Assembly: GCA_003415625.1 (NCBI GenBank)
Contig: PYIU01000011.1
Span: 323,001 to 387,000, forward strand
Direction of reading: 5' to 3'
DNA from: Aquanectria penicillioides
Lineage: Eukaryota; Ascomycota; Sordariomycetes; Hypocreales; Nectriaceae
DNA: 64,000 nt
Positions 1-11,815 of this stretch are shown piece by piece; within the stretch, counting starts at the first letter, position 1, and the number at the start of each line of letters is the position of its first letter. The notes below the pieces were generated by a model that searched no databases, was not told the origin of the DNA, and worked only from the letters and a program-made list of their open reading frames with translations. The position numbers were made by a program, and so were the translations under genes.

Positions 1-325
1 TTCGCAGCCTCAGCAATTGCCTCCTTGGAGCTGCCACCATCTACATTCAGGCTAAAGCTGCAAGACTTGTTTGCTTCAGTTGTAACTTGAACTCCCAAAG
101 TGCCATCTCCATTAGTATCATACGAATAACTATATGAGTTGCCTCGGTCCACTGTAACCTTGCCCTTTCCCCGGCATCGGGTATTACCACCGCCGATGAT
201 ACTGCTGACAATGCAAGAAGCACTATCAAAGATGTGACTGATAAAATTGTCGTCGTGACGAAATTTCTCATCAGCTCCACCGCCGTCGAACAGACTAGCC
301 TCAGACCGGCTGAGTCTGACAAGTC
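1..325 (-). CDS. Partial hypothetical protein (runs off the left edge)
   Basis: One minus-strand frame stays open from about 325 to the window edge (about 108 codons) and gives a polar, glycine- and serine-rich sequence with three well-spaced cysteines and a Thr/Ser/Tyr-rich stretch (SYSYDTNGDGTL). The start at 325 is a guess: just upstream in the gene sense there is a plausible 3' splice site (branch GCTAAT, then a pyrimidine-rich stretch ending in GACAG), so this would be an internal exon. The composition resembles the C-terminal part of a secreted fungal protein, but I do not recognise a family. An overlapping 91-codon frame with an ATG on the same strand looks hydrophobic only by chance. 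The true end lies outside the window. Confidence 0.3.
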
Positions 326-719
326 CTGTCAAAGGCGAGAAGCAACCTAAACATTAGCAAGTCCAGATAAATAGACGTCACTATGAGACAGCACTCAAAT
401 TGTATCCATAAAGTAGCCACCAAGGGCCGCTATCGGGAAATGGGGGGCCTAATGCAATGGATGACACTTATGAATTTTAGTATTCTGAAACTTTCCAATG
501 AAAAACGAAAGTGTGCATAGTGGAATAATGAAACCTTTAGCTAGTGTCAAGTTAAACCCATGCCGTTGGCCATATAGAATGGGACTTTTACTAAAGCGAC
601 AGGCTTTCATCAATGTAGTAGAAAATCTCCAACATGTCTTTGGTCATTCATTGAGTGTTCCACATCTTCATCAACTCAAAATATTTCAGCAACCAAGCAT
701 ACACGACTCATTAACTTAG
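326..719. other. Intergenic, nothing recognised
   Basis: A plus-strand frame of 73 codons (498-719) has no recognisable domain and ends where the phosphorylase relic begins on the other strand. I see no RNA gene or repeat. Confidence 0.4.
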
Positions 720-1311
720 CTAGTGTTGTCTCATGACACCAGCGACCTGCGCTGTTGCTTCAAGCTGCTTTACAGGTATAAATCCAAGGAGCTCTACAGC
801 AAACGCAGCTGCTGTTGCAGATGCATACCTTTGCCATCGATCATTCTTATGAAAATCAGCAAGTCGCATATGCCTCTGATCGCAAGGCAGGGGAAGCTGT
901 CCACTAATCCCGCAGCTTCTATCTCAATGCACAAATATTCTTCTTCAACCACTTCCAAAATCTCGCTTTGAGCGGCACCATCTTTGACTAGTGTGTTTCC
1001 AGATGCGATGAAAATCTGCAGGTCGGTGGTCTCTCGTTTTTCGCGGTTTATTTCCTGCAATTGAGGTCATGTATCACAGGAACTACCACTGACGTGATCG
1101 TACTCTGATACAAAGAGACGATCGTTTTTGACTCCCTGGTGTGTATATCTGTCTATTTTTTCCTTCATTCGAGGCCTAGTTGCCCACATTTCTTGCAGCA
1201 GGTCAGGAATTTTGGATGGTTCGATTTCATGCTCTGCCTGGAGGTTTGATAATGCATGGGGGAGAACCAAAGGAGGCTTATCGAGAGAGCCTTTGCGTTC
1301 CCATACCTGAT
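720..1311 (-). pseudogene. Nucleoside-phosphorylase (PNP/UDP) domain relic of an NLR
   Basis: Conceptual translation across frames gives the phosphorylase-like domain that opens many fungal NOD-like receptors. The segment LSNLQAEHEIEPSKIPDLL is followed by DRLFVSEYDHVSGS, the IASGNTLVKDGA loop, then IEAAGLVDSFPCLAIRGIC, and in a shifted frame HKNDRWQRYASATAAAFA. Two lesions are visible: an in-frame TGA at 1067-1069 and a one-base deletion near 873 inside the otherwise conserved ICDYAD motif. A few residues are also lost just before IASGN. The frame closes at 720 with no NACHT or WD40 part following, so only the N-terminal domain survives. It lies immediately downstream of a second broken NLR on the same strand and is homologous to that gene's own phosphorylase remnant (about 3830-4090), so the two are tandem relatives and not one gene. 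Confidence 0.75.
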
Positions 1312-1398
1312 TACCCTTTGCTTTTCCTAGACCATACTAGGCAACTCTCCCAGTTGTCCCAGCAGGTTAGCTAAAGACAACATCTCCAAGTCGTATGT

Positions 1399-4090
1399 CT
1401 ATACCCTGATTTGGTCGGGTGATTCCTCCACCAATGCCCACCAGCAAACCAATACTGATGTGAGGCAAGGAATGCGCAAGGGCCGATACAGTAATGCTAT
1501 CGATGTTGTTCCGTACATTCCAACAGGAAGCGAGGTGATGACGATATTATGATTTCCTACACGGCACCCCGTTTCGGTATCCCAGAGTCTCGGGCCGCTG
1601 TGAGATTTGAATGATGCCAGGGTTCGAGCATCGTGAGACAATTGCATTATGTAATGAATCTCGTCAAAATCGGCCGCTTTTGGTTTCCCGGGGCGAGGCT
1701 GGGCTCTGGCCTGAGCCTCGACGCGCCAGAGCCGGATAGCACCTCCATGAAAAGAAGCAAGGCACAACCCACTATGCGGGATTGCCAAGGTGGAGGACTT
1801 GTCACGAAACATGTACATCTGTTGGCCGGTAGCGGTGTTCCACATATGAATCTCTTCACTGAAAGATACGGCCAGGATCTGACTATTGGCGGAAAAGGTT
1901 AGCTTTGAGCTGGCTCCGAGTGCTTGACTAATGACGCCGAGGTTGTATTGAACGAGCTGGATCGCATCGGTTAAGACTGCAGTAAAACCCGGGTTATCTT
2001 TGGTCTTGTGAAGGTTAGTTCTAGTCTCAATATCATTATCCGCGGTGACTTATGTGGTTGAATGTCACTAGCTTTCTCAACAACGAGAGGCCATCTGCGG
2101 CTCGCCACATAGAGGTAGGGCTTCAATCCAGTACAGAAAATATCTTCGCAAAAATTTCGCAACAGCGTCAAGACTTCCAATCTGCTGTGAGGCACTTTGC
2201 AAATGGGTGACCCAATACAAACAAGGATATTGAACGGCGGGTGGGATAAATTTACTTATGTCCACTTCATTAATCGTTGAACCCTCCTTTCCAGCGACTA
2301 GGAGGCCGCACATATCCTCTTGGAGAAAGTCCGACATGAGATCAAAGCACCTTTCCATGATTCGATGGTGAGTGTGTTCCTCATCAACCCAGAAATCGCA
2401 TTTCTCTTGTTTTTGAACATCCGTGAGACAGTCTCTGAATGAGATATGAAGCATCCGGACAGGAGAGTCCCAGAGCTTGGGACATTCAAAACCGAATGCA
2501 AAGAACTGATCAGGTTGCTGATGGTTCCTTCCTTTACTTCAATAAGGCTTGCCAACTCCGGTATGGAAAGAGGACTTTCTAGCATGATGATAGTAGCAAC
2601 AACTTCTTGAAACTGCTCGATGACCTTGTCGTGTTCTGCAGTGGACAAGCCCTTAACCAATCTGTATAGCATAGTCAGATACGTAATATCAAGCCTGGAT
2701 TCCTGACTCTTTGTCTGAGAGCGCAAGATTTCTTCGAGCAGTTCTTCGGGATGCCCACACCTACGGTCGACGACAAAACGGCAGACGGTGGCGGCGAAGA
2801 TGAATAAGGGAGTCGACATTGTCGCCAGCTCGTTGATGGTTGACTCTCCGATCCAATCGCTGCTAAGCTGGCATTGTCCATCCAGCTGGGTCAATGCATT
2901 ATACTCGGTATAGATCAATGCCAGCTGGTGATGAAAGAACAAGCACAAATCCTGTTGAATGATTGGCGGTGGGACTTTATGAAGAAGAATATCGTCGTAC
3001 TCCCCGTTGATTGACAAAACGCCGAGGCGAGTGGGCAAATCGGGTCGACTTGTCACAAAGATCTTCAGTGTCGTATCTCGGGTTGATTTCAGGAGCTGGA
3101 TAAGCAGTTTTATATCATCATCTTGATCATTTTCATCGAGAGCATCAAACAAGACAATAATAGGGTCGTTGTTCCCGATATCCGATGCAACTGTCCTCAA
3201 CGGCTCTGGGATCAAGCGATTGAGCTGTCGCTGCAGACCCTTGTCGCCGATTGTGGGTTCAGAATCAATTGTCTTATTGATTTCCATGGCAAGTTTCGGA
3301 TATCTCGTAGCAAGTTGTCTAGCAATGGTCGTAAATAACCTTGAAGTGTTGCCTCCATCTCCTTCACCACTCTTGAAGACGAAGCTCGCTCCTAGGGTGC
3401 CCAGTTTATTGAATTCCGAGCACAAAGTTCGAGATATGGTCGATTTTCCGGTTCTAGCCATCCCATTGAGCTAGAATATGGGCTTTTTATGCAGTTGCGA
3501 GGCCCACTGGTGGATCTCCTCGAGAAGTTGGACACGAGTCCCGGAAGACACTTTGGGTTTGAATCCTCTTGGTACGAGTCAAGTGAAGTTCCGGCGGCGA
3601 TAGGGAGACGCTCCAACGTTGCCTTCAGTTCATCATCTCGCGTAGATTGTCTGAGCTTTTGGGCTTCCTCTTTGGTGTTCTGCGTTGTGGTTTTGATGCT
3701 TGCAAGGTCGACATCAACTAAGCAAAGTCAGTACCAGACAGTGATGCGGTTCATGAGAATCATAGAACTAACTGGATTCCAGGACTTTAGCCAAGGTTGG
3801 AGTGCTATTGAGATGTTTCATCTCAGCATTTTGAGCAGCTCTTTAGCAAATGCAGCGGCGGTGGCAGAGTCATATCGCCGCCATCGATCATTCTTGTGTT
3901 AGTCGGCATAGTCGCATATACCTCTGATTACAAGGCAAGAAAACTTCTGCATTAATCCCGCGGCCTCAGTCTCTATGCAACAACATTGGGCCCCGGCAAT
4001 AGCTGCCAGGCGATCCCTGGTTGCCGCGTCCTCCACGTGGCCATTCCCAGACGCAATTATTCCGTACTGAATTTCGGGATCTCGCGAGAA
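1399..4090 (-). pseudogene. Decayed phosphorylase-NACHT-WD40 NOD-like receptor
   Basis: Reading from high to low coordinates: a phosphorylase remnant (about 4090-3830, motifs QYGIIASGN, ETEAAGLMQ, VIRGICDYAD), a linker with NPKCLPG, a NACHT NTPase (about 3500-2300; P-loop GMARTGKST, Walker B VLFDALDE, TSRPD sensor), the linker LHISFRDCL and CLYWVTHL, then WD40 blades ending MWNTATGQQ and RLWDTETG at 1399. In intact relatives these parts form one protein that senses a ligand through the WD40 domain and oligomerises through NACHT. Lesions I can place: TAA at 3899-3901 inside the phosphorylase motif, a one-base deletion near 3540, TAG replacing a Trp codon at 3471-3473 just before the P-loop, a Gly-to-Arg change in the P-loop, and a frame change near 2473. 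The gene cannot give a full product. The longest open piece is the NACHT domain (3461-2298). Confidence 0.85.
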
Positions 4091-5786
4091 ACGCGGGCTG
4101 CGAGTAGGAAGAATTATGTGAGGTTCAAGCTAATGTTAACTGTCGTGTCAACCAACAACGTGGGGTTAGGCTCCATCAGCCACAATTTGCAGATTTATTC
4201 CGCAACCTCATTGTAGCCAGCCTTGGCGCTGTAGTTGTTTCAGCCTGATTCTGGACAGTAGGCAGCTGTTTCGCCATCGTGGCCTAGCTTAAAGGTTTGA
4301 TTTGGTTCAATTGGGTTTGATTGCCTCACTTCGATTGGCTGCGTCAAATTGGTCGAGGTTGCGATGTCTCGCTTGCAATGAGACTCTAAAATCTGAGGTG
4401 GCGCTTGCTCCCTCTGTTTAGCATAACTGAGACTCGCCATTTTTTTTTTGTCTCTGGAACAGTTTCCAGAGATGGATCTTGTTTTAACCAAGACAAGGAC
4501 GCAATGGTCTTGCTTGTCCCTTGTTTGAAGTTGAAGCCGTGCTGTAGGGTAGGGACGATTCGGTGTTGAAAGCATAGAAGCTCAAGTGCCACTTGTTTTC
4601 GGCAAGGGGGTAGGTACCTCCAGTTTTTGCTGAGGTGCTATAGTCAATATTGAGGACATGTTGGCTTTGATTAGAACCGAAGTATTAAGTACAAGCCTGG
4701 AAAGCAGAACAGACGATATCCAAGGGTTAGATTGAATAGAATACATAGATATCAGCTATCCATTGCGCTATCGGAAAACGCAACCCCTCACTAGTTGAGA
4801 TGAGCTAAATCGCCGACGCTCGCCGACCCCTGCAAATGCAGACGGAATGTAAGCCAACATGCCGAAAATACCGTAAATCTGCACATGGCTGATCGGCACG
4901 TGACTGGACAAGGCGGAAGTACCGGACGATGGCACTTGCCCACTTGCCGATTGATCCACGAATGTACCTTCCCTTTTGTTTCTCGCACCTGCCCAATGAT
5001 GAAACAAAGAACAGGCAGGTGCGATGAAAAGCCGTAATGAAAGACGAACATAGAGCACCGACAAGCCCTCGATAACCATAGCAGGCTTGCTGATATGCTC
5101 TTGGACCTGCTGCCCGGATCTCTGGGTGGTTCACGCCTAATCCGATTAGCTTTCCCCAAGGCAGCCAGAACCATGGGTTGCAAATATCTGTTCTGTGTTT
5201 GGTACTTTGGTGGTGCTAAAAAGATCATAAGCGGCATCTGTGGGTCTCACCCGCACACATCCGCACAGTACGTAGCACCACTGCTGCACCAGTAAAAGGC
5301 GCTGTGGGGAACTCCGTGTCAGCCTGCCTCTGGCTGGGCTCTGCTTGCTTTGTCATCAGGCCGAGACCGTCCTCCCTCTTCCACCAACGGAGACGGTATT
5401 CCAGCTCGACCTGCAGCCGCGGTGGTGCCTCGATTCCTGACTTATCTGGACAGCACCTCGCAGCGCTCTGCCAGTCGCCTCGGAGCCTGCGGATGTCCGG
5501 ATGCAAGTGGGCCCCGAGTCTTGAGGCTCTGATGTCATTATCTGCGTCTTGACACAAGGTGCCGAGCAAATTCCACACCATACTCCAGCCACACCTCGTT
5601 CCATTGGCCAATCATCCTTGCGCTTGTTGTCTGCCCAATGCCGTACAGCCGAGCTTCATGCGAGACTTAAATATAAGGGCACCCACCAATTATTTCTTTC
5701 AAGGCCATCTCGACCGCCCTAATTATTTCGTCCATGTAAATTTTATCCCTTTGTCGAATTGTCGACCCGTCGGGACCTGTGAAGCA
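4091..5786. other. Intergenic region ahead of the ceramidase
   Basis: Several mutually overlapping frames of 80-148 codons occur on both strands (for example 4791-5237 minus, 5225-5611 minus), but none shows a domain, signal peptide or splice structure, and they shadow one another. A T9 tract lies near 4441. The last few hundred bases must hold the promoter of the gene starting at 5787; no clear TATA box is seen. Confidence 0.4.
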
Positions 5787-6998
5787 ATGGACAACCTATC
5801 ATCGCCGGGGTTCTGGGGTGCCCAGACATCATATCTAAAGTTCGTCAACTGCCACATGCTATCAAATGCTACTAACTAACCCATTTGCAGCTTCTGTGAA
5901 GAGGTATTATAGCTCCTCGTTTATTCATCAACCTCCATAAAATGTCCAAAATAAAGTTCTCACAGGCTCCCTCCCGCCTCCATTAGGATTATGTTGTCAC
6001 GCGATACGTTGCTGAGTTCATCAACACGTTGAGTAGTCTGACTTTCGGTTCGTCCATGATCCATGCACTTACATCATTTGGCGCGTGGAATTAATACCAG
6101 CCAGCGGCTTATGGACTCTACGGCCTGTTCAATCACCACCAGAGGGCCTTGACTCCCACTCGAGTGGTTTTATACAGTGGGTTAATCGGCGTCGGTATTT
6201 GCTCAGGCGCCTACCACATGACACTAAAATACCACACTCAGATGTGTACGTACGTCTTGGCATGCATGGCGTTGACGCCCTCGTGGAGCCTTCTTTTCTA
6301 ACCGTCCGTTTCGATTTGGTAGCCGACGAACTATCAATGCACCTTCTAACAACTCCGCTGATGTATCGCGTCCTCACGTTTGACTCCAGTCCACGGCGCA
6401 CCAAGATGATCGGCGCAGTCCTGCTCACGCTTTTCACCGTTGTGATTGTGACGCACATGGTCATGGATGAATTTCTATTACACGCCTCAGCCTTTGGCTT
6501 GGCAATTGGAGTCATCGTCACCCGAACGCGGACCATTATTCCCCAGCAAGTTCCAGACAAGTCTGTGAGGGAAGCTCTGAAAAGAGTTTCCGAGTTTGGC
6601 TGCTGTACGTGTCCACGTTTGGCTTAACGAAAAGATGGCTGACAGTGCTAGTGAGCTTTACCTTGGGCTACATACTCTGGCTACTCGATGACTGGATGTG
6701 CCAGCAATTGACTGAGATTCGGCATCACGTCGGCCTACCCTTTGCGTTCCTGTTTGAATTCCACGGGTGGTATGTTTCTGTCTACTACTCACTTGCTGCG
6801 CGTCGACTCTGACCACTAATAATTACCGGGAATAGGTGGCACATTTTGACTGCTGTTGGTGGTTATATCGGAATTGCAGTAGTTGATCTAATTACTGCTG
6901 GCAAGGTTCACGAGGATCCATCTTACCAGCTTGCCTGGCCGGTTCCCTTTGTGGCAAAGATCATAGCAGGTGCTGCAAAACCAGCAAAGAAGGGTTAA
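5787..6998 (+). CDS. Alkaline ceramidase (YPC1/YDC1/ACER family)
   Basis: Seven exons join in frame: 5787-5839, 5891-5903, 5987-6047, 6105-6245, 6323-6604, 6646-6769, 6836-6998, giving 278 residues, normal for the family. The product hydrolyses ceramide (in yeast phyto- or dihydroceramide) in the ER/Golgi membrane. It carries the family start GFWGAQTSYLNFCEE, the block RYVAEFINTLSSL, the metal and catalytic residues Ser76, His80 and Asp91 in CSGAYHMTLKYHTQMSDE, and the late pair His223/His227 in HGWWH; in human ACER3 the equivalent Ser, His and Asp residues form the zinc site. Several membrane helices (for example MIGAVLLTLFTVVIVTHMV) separate them. The C-terminus is lysine-rich (AKPAKKG). 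Exon 2 is only 13 nt, and the acceptor of exon 4 must be the second of two adjacent CAGs (6102-6104) to keep frame. No lesion seen. Confidence 0.93.
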
Positions 6999-7989
6999 GA
7001 TTGAGAGACAAAGGCCGATGTTGGTTGGCAACTGCCCGTTTTACCTTCAAAATAGGATCTGCACGTTAGACTGGCTGGCTGGATGAGAAAATCGAATGCT
7101 CGGTGCATGTCTGGACACAGTGCACGAGCATGGGCCGCAACAATGTGACGAGTAGTGCTAGTTAAACTAATAGACAACTGCATAAGCATGTGATTAGATC
7201 ACGATTATAGAGTTGGTCACTACGTAATAGCACATATCTTAATGACAATTGTATTGATATCACGGATTGTCACCTGCCCCGGAGTTCATTTCACGGGTCT
7301 TGCAACTGACTGGCATTGTGGCCTGTAGACAAGTCGTGCAGTTGCATCGGGGAAAAAAACAGGAATGAAAAACGCGGATCAGTGAGAACTGACTTTGCCA
7401 CGAAAATTATGCGGACAAGATAAGATGTAAGCGCTGGCGTGTAAGCCTCGTTTCAATTTATTGCAATTGTGATTGGGCGCCTGATTTGACGCTGTTTTGC
7501 TAGGCGCCAAGATGCCGAGTTGGATGCTGCAACACCTCCAGCCAGAGGTCGAGAGCACCTTCGCCACACCCAGAGGGATGGATAGGTTCTCAGATTGTCC
7601 GATTTGGAACACAACTCAAACACATTGACTGTGTTGACCTGGCGAGGATCCAATAGCATGCAACACTCTTGCCAGGATGTTCTCCCAGAGTCATAATTAA
7701 TGTGTCTACACCCGGATGGAACGGCAAGACTTTTCTGCTTTATCAGAAATATCAGCGTGTAAGCTGTCATCCAAATTCACGAGGAAAAAACTGCTATCGC
7801 CGTAGTCTATAGTTGCATCAACGGGGTCTCGTACATGGCCTGATACGTTTAACCAGGCTGCGCCCGTCCTACCTATTTCCCATTGTTCAAGCCCGATGCT
7901 TTGCATAAATACTCTGTCGTTGCATTTAACTGCTGGATTTGACCTATTTGAATTGCAAAAACAACACCGTCGATATTTCGCAAGCCAAA
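6999..7989. other. Intergenic region
   Basis: Minus-strand frames at 7379-7612, 7453-7770 and 7706-8026 are unsupported and have no recognisable content. The stretch before 7990 could hold an unrecognised first exon of the downstream membrane protein, because the conserved-looking frame is open back to 7930. Confidence 0.35.
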
Positions 7990-9643
7990 ATGAAGCTCCA
8001 AGTGAGAAATGGCCTCTCCCAAACATCGATATCCTTCGTTAACGTTGGCCACTCTCAGACTTTCAACATAACACTCCCAGCCAGCACGACGAACCACAGC
8101 GACCCTCATCTTTTGTGTCTCCCGGCTTCATGGAAAGATGTTGCTGTATTCTTCATCGGCAACTACATCTCCCATGCCGCGACTGTGAAGTTGCCATCAG
8201 CAACTCCGCCCTTGGTCACCACGGCTATATGCATTGGCGCGTGTCTGGCACCTGCCTCTGGGTTGATGTTCGGGCTGCTGTCGATTAACCAGTTCATCAA
8301 GGGATGGAGACAGACTGAACTGAAAAAAGCAACCGTTTCTGGCGCTATTTGCATGTACGTCCGTACAATGTACTGGACTCCAGGGGGGAGAGTAATGAAT
8401 GTGGCTGGATCAACCAGGTCAAAAGAAGAATCCAAATGGGCCCAAAGTTTGGAGAGAATACGAGCAAAAGAGCTGCGCAAGGGTAAATCGGAAGAAGATT
8501 TGATTAGAAAAGAAAACATTGAATTGCTATTAAGGTATTGGCTAACATCGTGTTATCAGTCAACCGCATACTAAAGGTATCCCAGAAGAGAAACACCTAC
8601 CGTGCTGCTTGGTACGAAGAAGTTTATTTCGTGGGCAACTTATATTCGCAGCTATTCGAGTATCCATGGTCTGTCCTACCGACACCCTGCATACGAACTA
8701 GTCACCGTCCCTAGCGGAGCACTGGTTGACGACGTTGATAGAGTTATGGGTCACCCAACATTGAAACCGAATGTCCACATTGCCCAAAGTTCGAACTCAG
8801 TACAGGCAATTGTTTCTTTCACTCAACTCTGCTTTTCAATCTTCGTCCTGATGCGGGCACAAGGGAAGCAAATCGAGATTTACGGCTACGGTGCCTTTGC
8901 CCTTACAGTCATCCCATATGCGGTGATGGCGGGCGTGAATTTGATCGCAAACGCTCTCACGCCAACGTACAATTATATGTACCTCGCGAGAAACGATGTG
9001 ATGGACGAGATTGAGGATGCATTTGATATCAAGTTCGAGGGAGTGGTGGGCACAGTTCGACAAGAGATTGATGACGATGCCACCATGTACCGATTCGACT
9101 CGACAAAATCATCCATTGTCTTGGACGTGACAGAATTAGGAACCCAAGAGCAAAATATAACGTGCCAAGCACTGAATCCCATTTGGGCTCTCACTAATTG
9201 TACAATTCCAACCGCGGAGATTCGCATCGAAGAATGCAGAAAACTCCAATTGGAGACCACGCCACGATGGTTAACCGTTTTTCTAGCGTAAGCGATTTGC
9301 TTCTAGCCCAACCAAGGACTTTCACTAATATTTTTTTTCGATAAAAAGGCTCCTGGGATCAGTCCTCATAGCTGCGCCAGTCGCAATTTTATACATGTTG
9401 ACCAAGTTTCAGCCAGGGACTGACAATGGACCCGAAAGACAGACTGAGAAGGGCGTTTTTATGGCGTGGCTTGCGTACGGCCAACTAATTGGGGTCTTCG
9501 TCGTGTTTGACTTTTTCTTCAAGGAAAAAATTCCCATAATTTTCTCCACGATTGTTTACTACACATCGCTTCCGGCGTGGATTGGGTTTGTATTCGTTGG
9601 TCGTGGGTTGCGAGCATATGGAAACTGTTTTCGTGTATACTAG
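7990..9643 (+). CDS. Multi-pass integral membrane protein, function unknown
   Basis: Three exons, 7990-8534, 8577-9287 and 9349-9643, join in frame to about 516 residues. About seven hydrophobic segments are visible: two near residues 47-97, then QAIVSFTQLCFSIFVLM, FALTVIPYAVMAGVNLIANAL, LGSVLIAAPVAILYML and two near the C-terminus. A long charged stretch (EESKWAQSLERIRAKELRKG) separates the first pair from the rest and should be a cytoplasmic loop. I recognise the layout as a conserved fungal membrane protein of unknown role (motif YGYGAFALTVIPY) but cannot name it. The first intron (8535-8576) is only 42 nt and its placement is less sure than the second. The chosen ATG (7990) is the first in frame; the frame is open for 20 codons upstream without ATG, so an earlier exon with a signal anchor may have been missed. 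Confidence 0.6.
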
Positions 9644-10029
9644 TATTGCTACAAGATATTATATTGTTCGTTGTTCGTCTTCTTGACCCTGGGCCTGTCC
9701 GCGTGGAGCCTTGTAGTAAACATTTGCTGCACAACTGGGATTAAAACTCGGTGTCGTGATAGTCACCTTTCACTGTTACCAGATCGATGGGTAGTAATGT
9801 TAAGTTGAGCAAAATGGGCAACAGGAGATTAAAATCGTGCTCTGCCCGACGCTAGAATACCCAATGGAGTGATGAAACAGAGACTCAAGATTCTTTCCCC
9901 GACATACTCTCATGATAACCAAGAAAGCATCCAAAACAGTGTAACCCACAGGACACCTATTACGTATTAATCCACACCCCAAAATCTTATATACTCAATT
10001 ATACTTTATATTTCCTTCTGTCCTAGTTC
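9644..10029. other. Intergenic region between converging genes
   Basis: This is the 3' flank of the plus-strand membrane protein and of the minus-strand DUF7730 gene. Nothing further is recognised. Confidence 0.4.
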
Positions 10030-11309
10030 TCAACTGCAGTAAGCCATGAACGGGCTCAACCCATCGTACTCTCCTTGCAAAACCCAGTATCCCGAACGTG
10101 TTTCTGAGTGATCAATTTCAGGAGCAGATTGTGGTGGGTTCGGGTAAGGGTTAACAAGACCCCTTGTTAGAGTATATGTCCCATTTGTGGAGCGCCAAAC
10201 TTGTTCATGCCAGTTCCTTACTCCATCATCGGGTTTAGGCTCGAGCGACTTCCATGCAACGCCTTGCAAGTCCCAAAAGACATTCATGGGCAGCGAGACG
10301 CTGAGTTCCACAATGCCGGGCATTCGCCCAAGAAGCGAGTCGATCGGCTTTAATATGGTCTCCACGTTTCCCCCCATCTCGGCCGTCCAGGCATTGGCGT
10401 TTCTAGACTTTCGAGAGAAACGAAGAGACGTCGAAGATTGGGAAAATTGGAGGCCAAAATCCCGATCATTTGTTTGATATTGTCCTCATCCGCAACGTTG
10501 ATATTGCCTGCATCTGTACGCTGCTTGAATTTCCAAGCGATTTCCAAGGACGCTATCATGGCAGTGCGTTGAGGGAGCAAGAGCGTTTGGAGATTTGACA
10601 GCACAATGCCGCTGTAGATGGCAAATGTATTGCTTCTGTGTAACACATCAACTCCTTCTACGTAGCTACCCTAATGTCAGTCGTGTTTCGGATCGATCTG
10701 TGGGTTCTAGTCAATTAGGACTTACGCCTGGCGACAAGCTAATAACCAGCCTAACGCCCCAACTTGATACTTGTGATTCAGTTCATCTGGGTGTGATTTG
10801 CAATACTCTTGTTTGTCGAAATCACAATGATCACTCCAAGGTCCAGGGGGCCCCATCATGTCCATGTTGTCAAACCCCCGGACCAGTGGAACCTCACGAT
10901 CGGTAACTCGGTGGCATGCTGTGCTCCACCACTGCCACTTGGAGGGCCAGCGGGGATTTGCTTCAACCCTCAACATGCGGTAGTGTTTTGACTCGACGAA
11001 CAGTGTTATGTGAATAGTGCGATTGCCAATGGCATGCTCGAGGATTTTCATCCGTACCTCGTACGGTAAGGCCTGGAATAGGGTACATGTTTGTGCTGCA
11101 TGCTCAGTAGAGGAGGATGGCGTCAACGGTCGGGGCCGAGTCTCCGGGAGAGTGGGCAGCACGTCCCGGGACAGTTTTTTGTGAATCCTTTTGTCCACTG
11201 TATGGCGAATTTTACTACGAATCCATTTCTTCATGTCGACAGGAGAGGAGCGGTTGATGCTGAAGGGTAAATATGCGTAGTGGGCTATGATGTCGTGGAG
11301 GCGTTCCAA
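10030..11309 (-). CDS. DUF7730-like protein, one frame break
   Basis: Exon 1 is 11309-10726 and exon 2 starts at 10665, with a clean intron between (10666-10725). Across the junction the frame reads LLACRQAYVEGVDVLHRSNTF, a hallmark of the fungal DUF7730 family, as is LFQALPYEVRMKILEHAIGN near residue 85. The role of the family is unknown; it is abundant in Pezizomycotina. The reading frame then breaks at the six-base homopolymer 10370-10375: one more base in that run would fuse the upstream frame to ETILKPIDSLLGRMPGI and carry on to the stop at 10030. As written, exon 2 stops about 15 nt later. Either the assembly miscounts this run or the gene has a recent frameshift; the downstream frame is otherwise intact. 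Basic N-terminus, no signal peptide. Confidence 0.65.
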
Positions 11310-11815
11310 CGAGCCGCAGATTTAGGGGCAAGGTATCAAGATTAAGATTGCCTGGTTTGAGGCAGGGATGAACAACATCAGCCCACTAACAGCGTAACAG
11401 GGCATCAAGTGGGGTAAGCTGATGATCAATTGCCGGAGACAGGCTCTGATGCAACGAGTGAAAATGGCCAATGTTAAAACTGAGACAATACTATCAAGCT
11501 TGATCTTGGAGTAGTTATGGATAAGCTTAAAGTCGATTCGAATATCTGTTGCGAACCGATGCCTGTGGCCGAGTGCGATTGCCTGGTGTGCATGTTACCA
11601 CTTGGATTGGGGCGTATCGCTTCACATTTTCACATGTTGCATTACATTCATACATTTTCAACTAGATACAATCTTAGCACTACTTGGTGTCATATATAAG
11701 CGCCTCAGATCCATCAAGAGAATCAAACCCGTCGCCAATACTATTCCCAGCAACCTCACTCATCATTAAGGATCGTCGTTTTCAAAGCTTCATCATACTT
11801 TCAGGCCACCAAACG
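11310..11815. other. Intergenic region
   Basis: Short frames only. The region holds the 5' flank of the DUF7730 gene and the 3' flank of the reductase. Nothing is recognised. Confidence 0.4.

Noticed and set aside
5225..5611. Overlapping frames of 82-128 codons on both strands
   Set aside because: All run through the same GC-rich stretch and shadow one another; no motif supports any of them.
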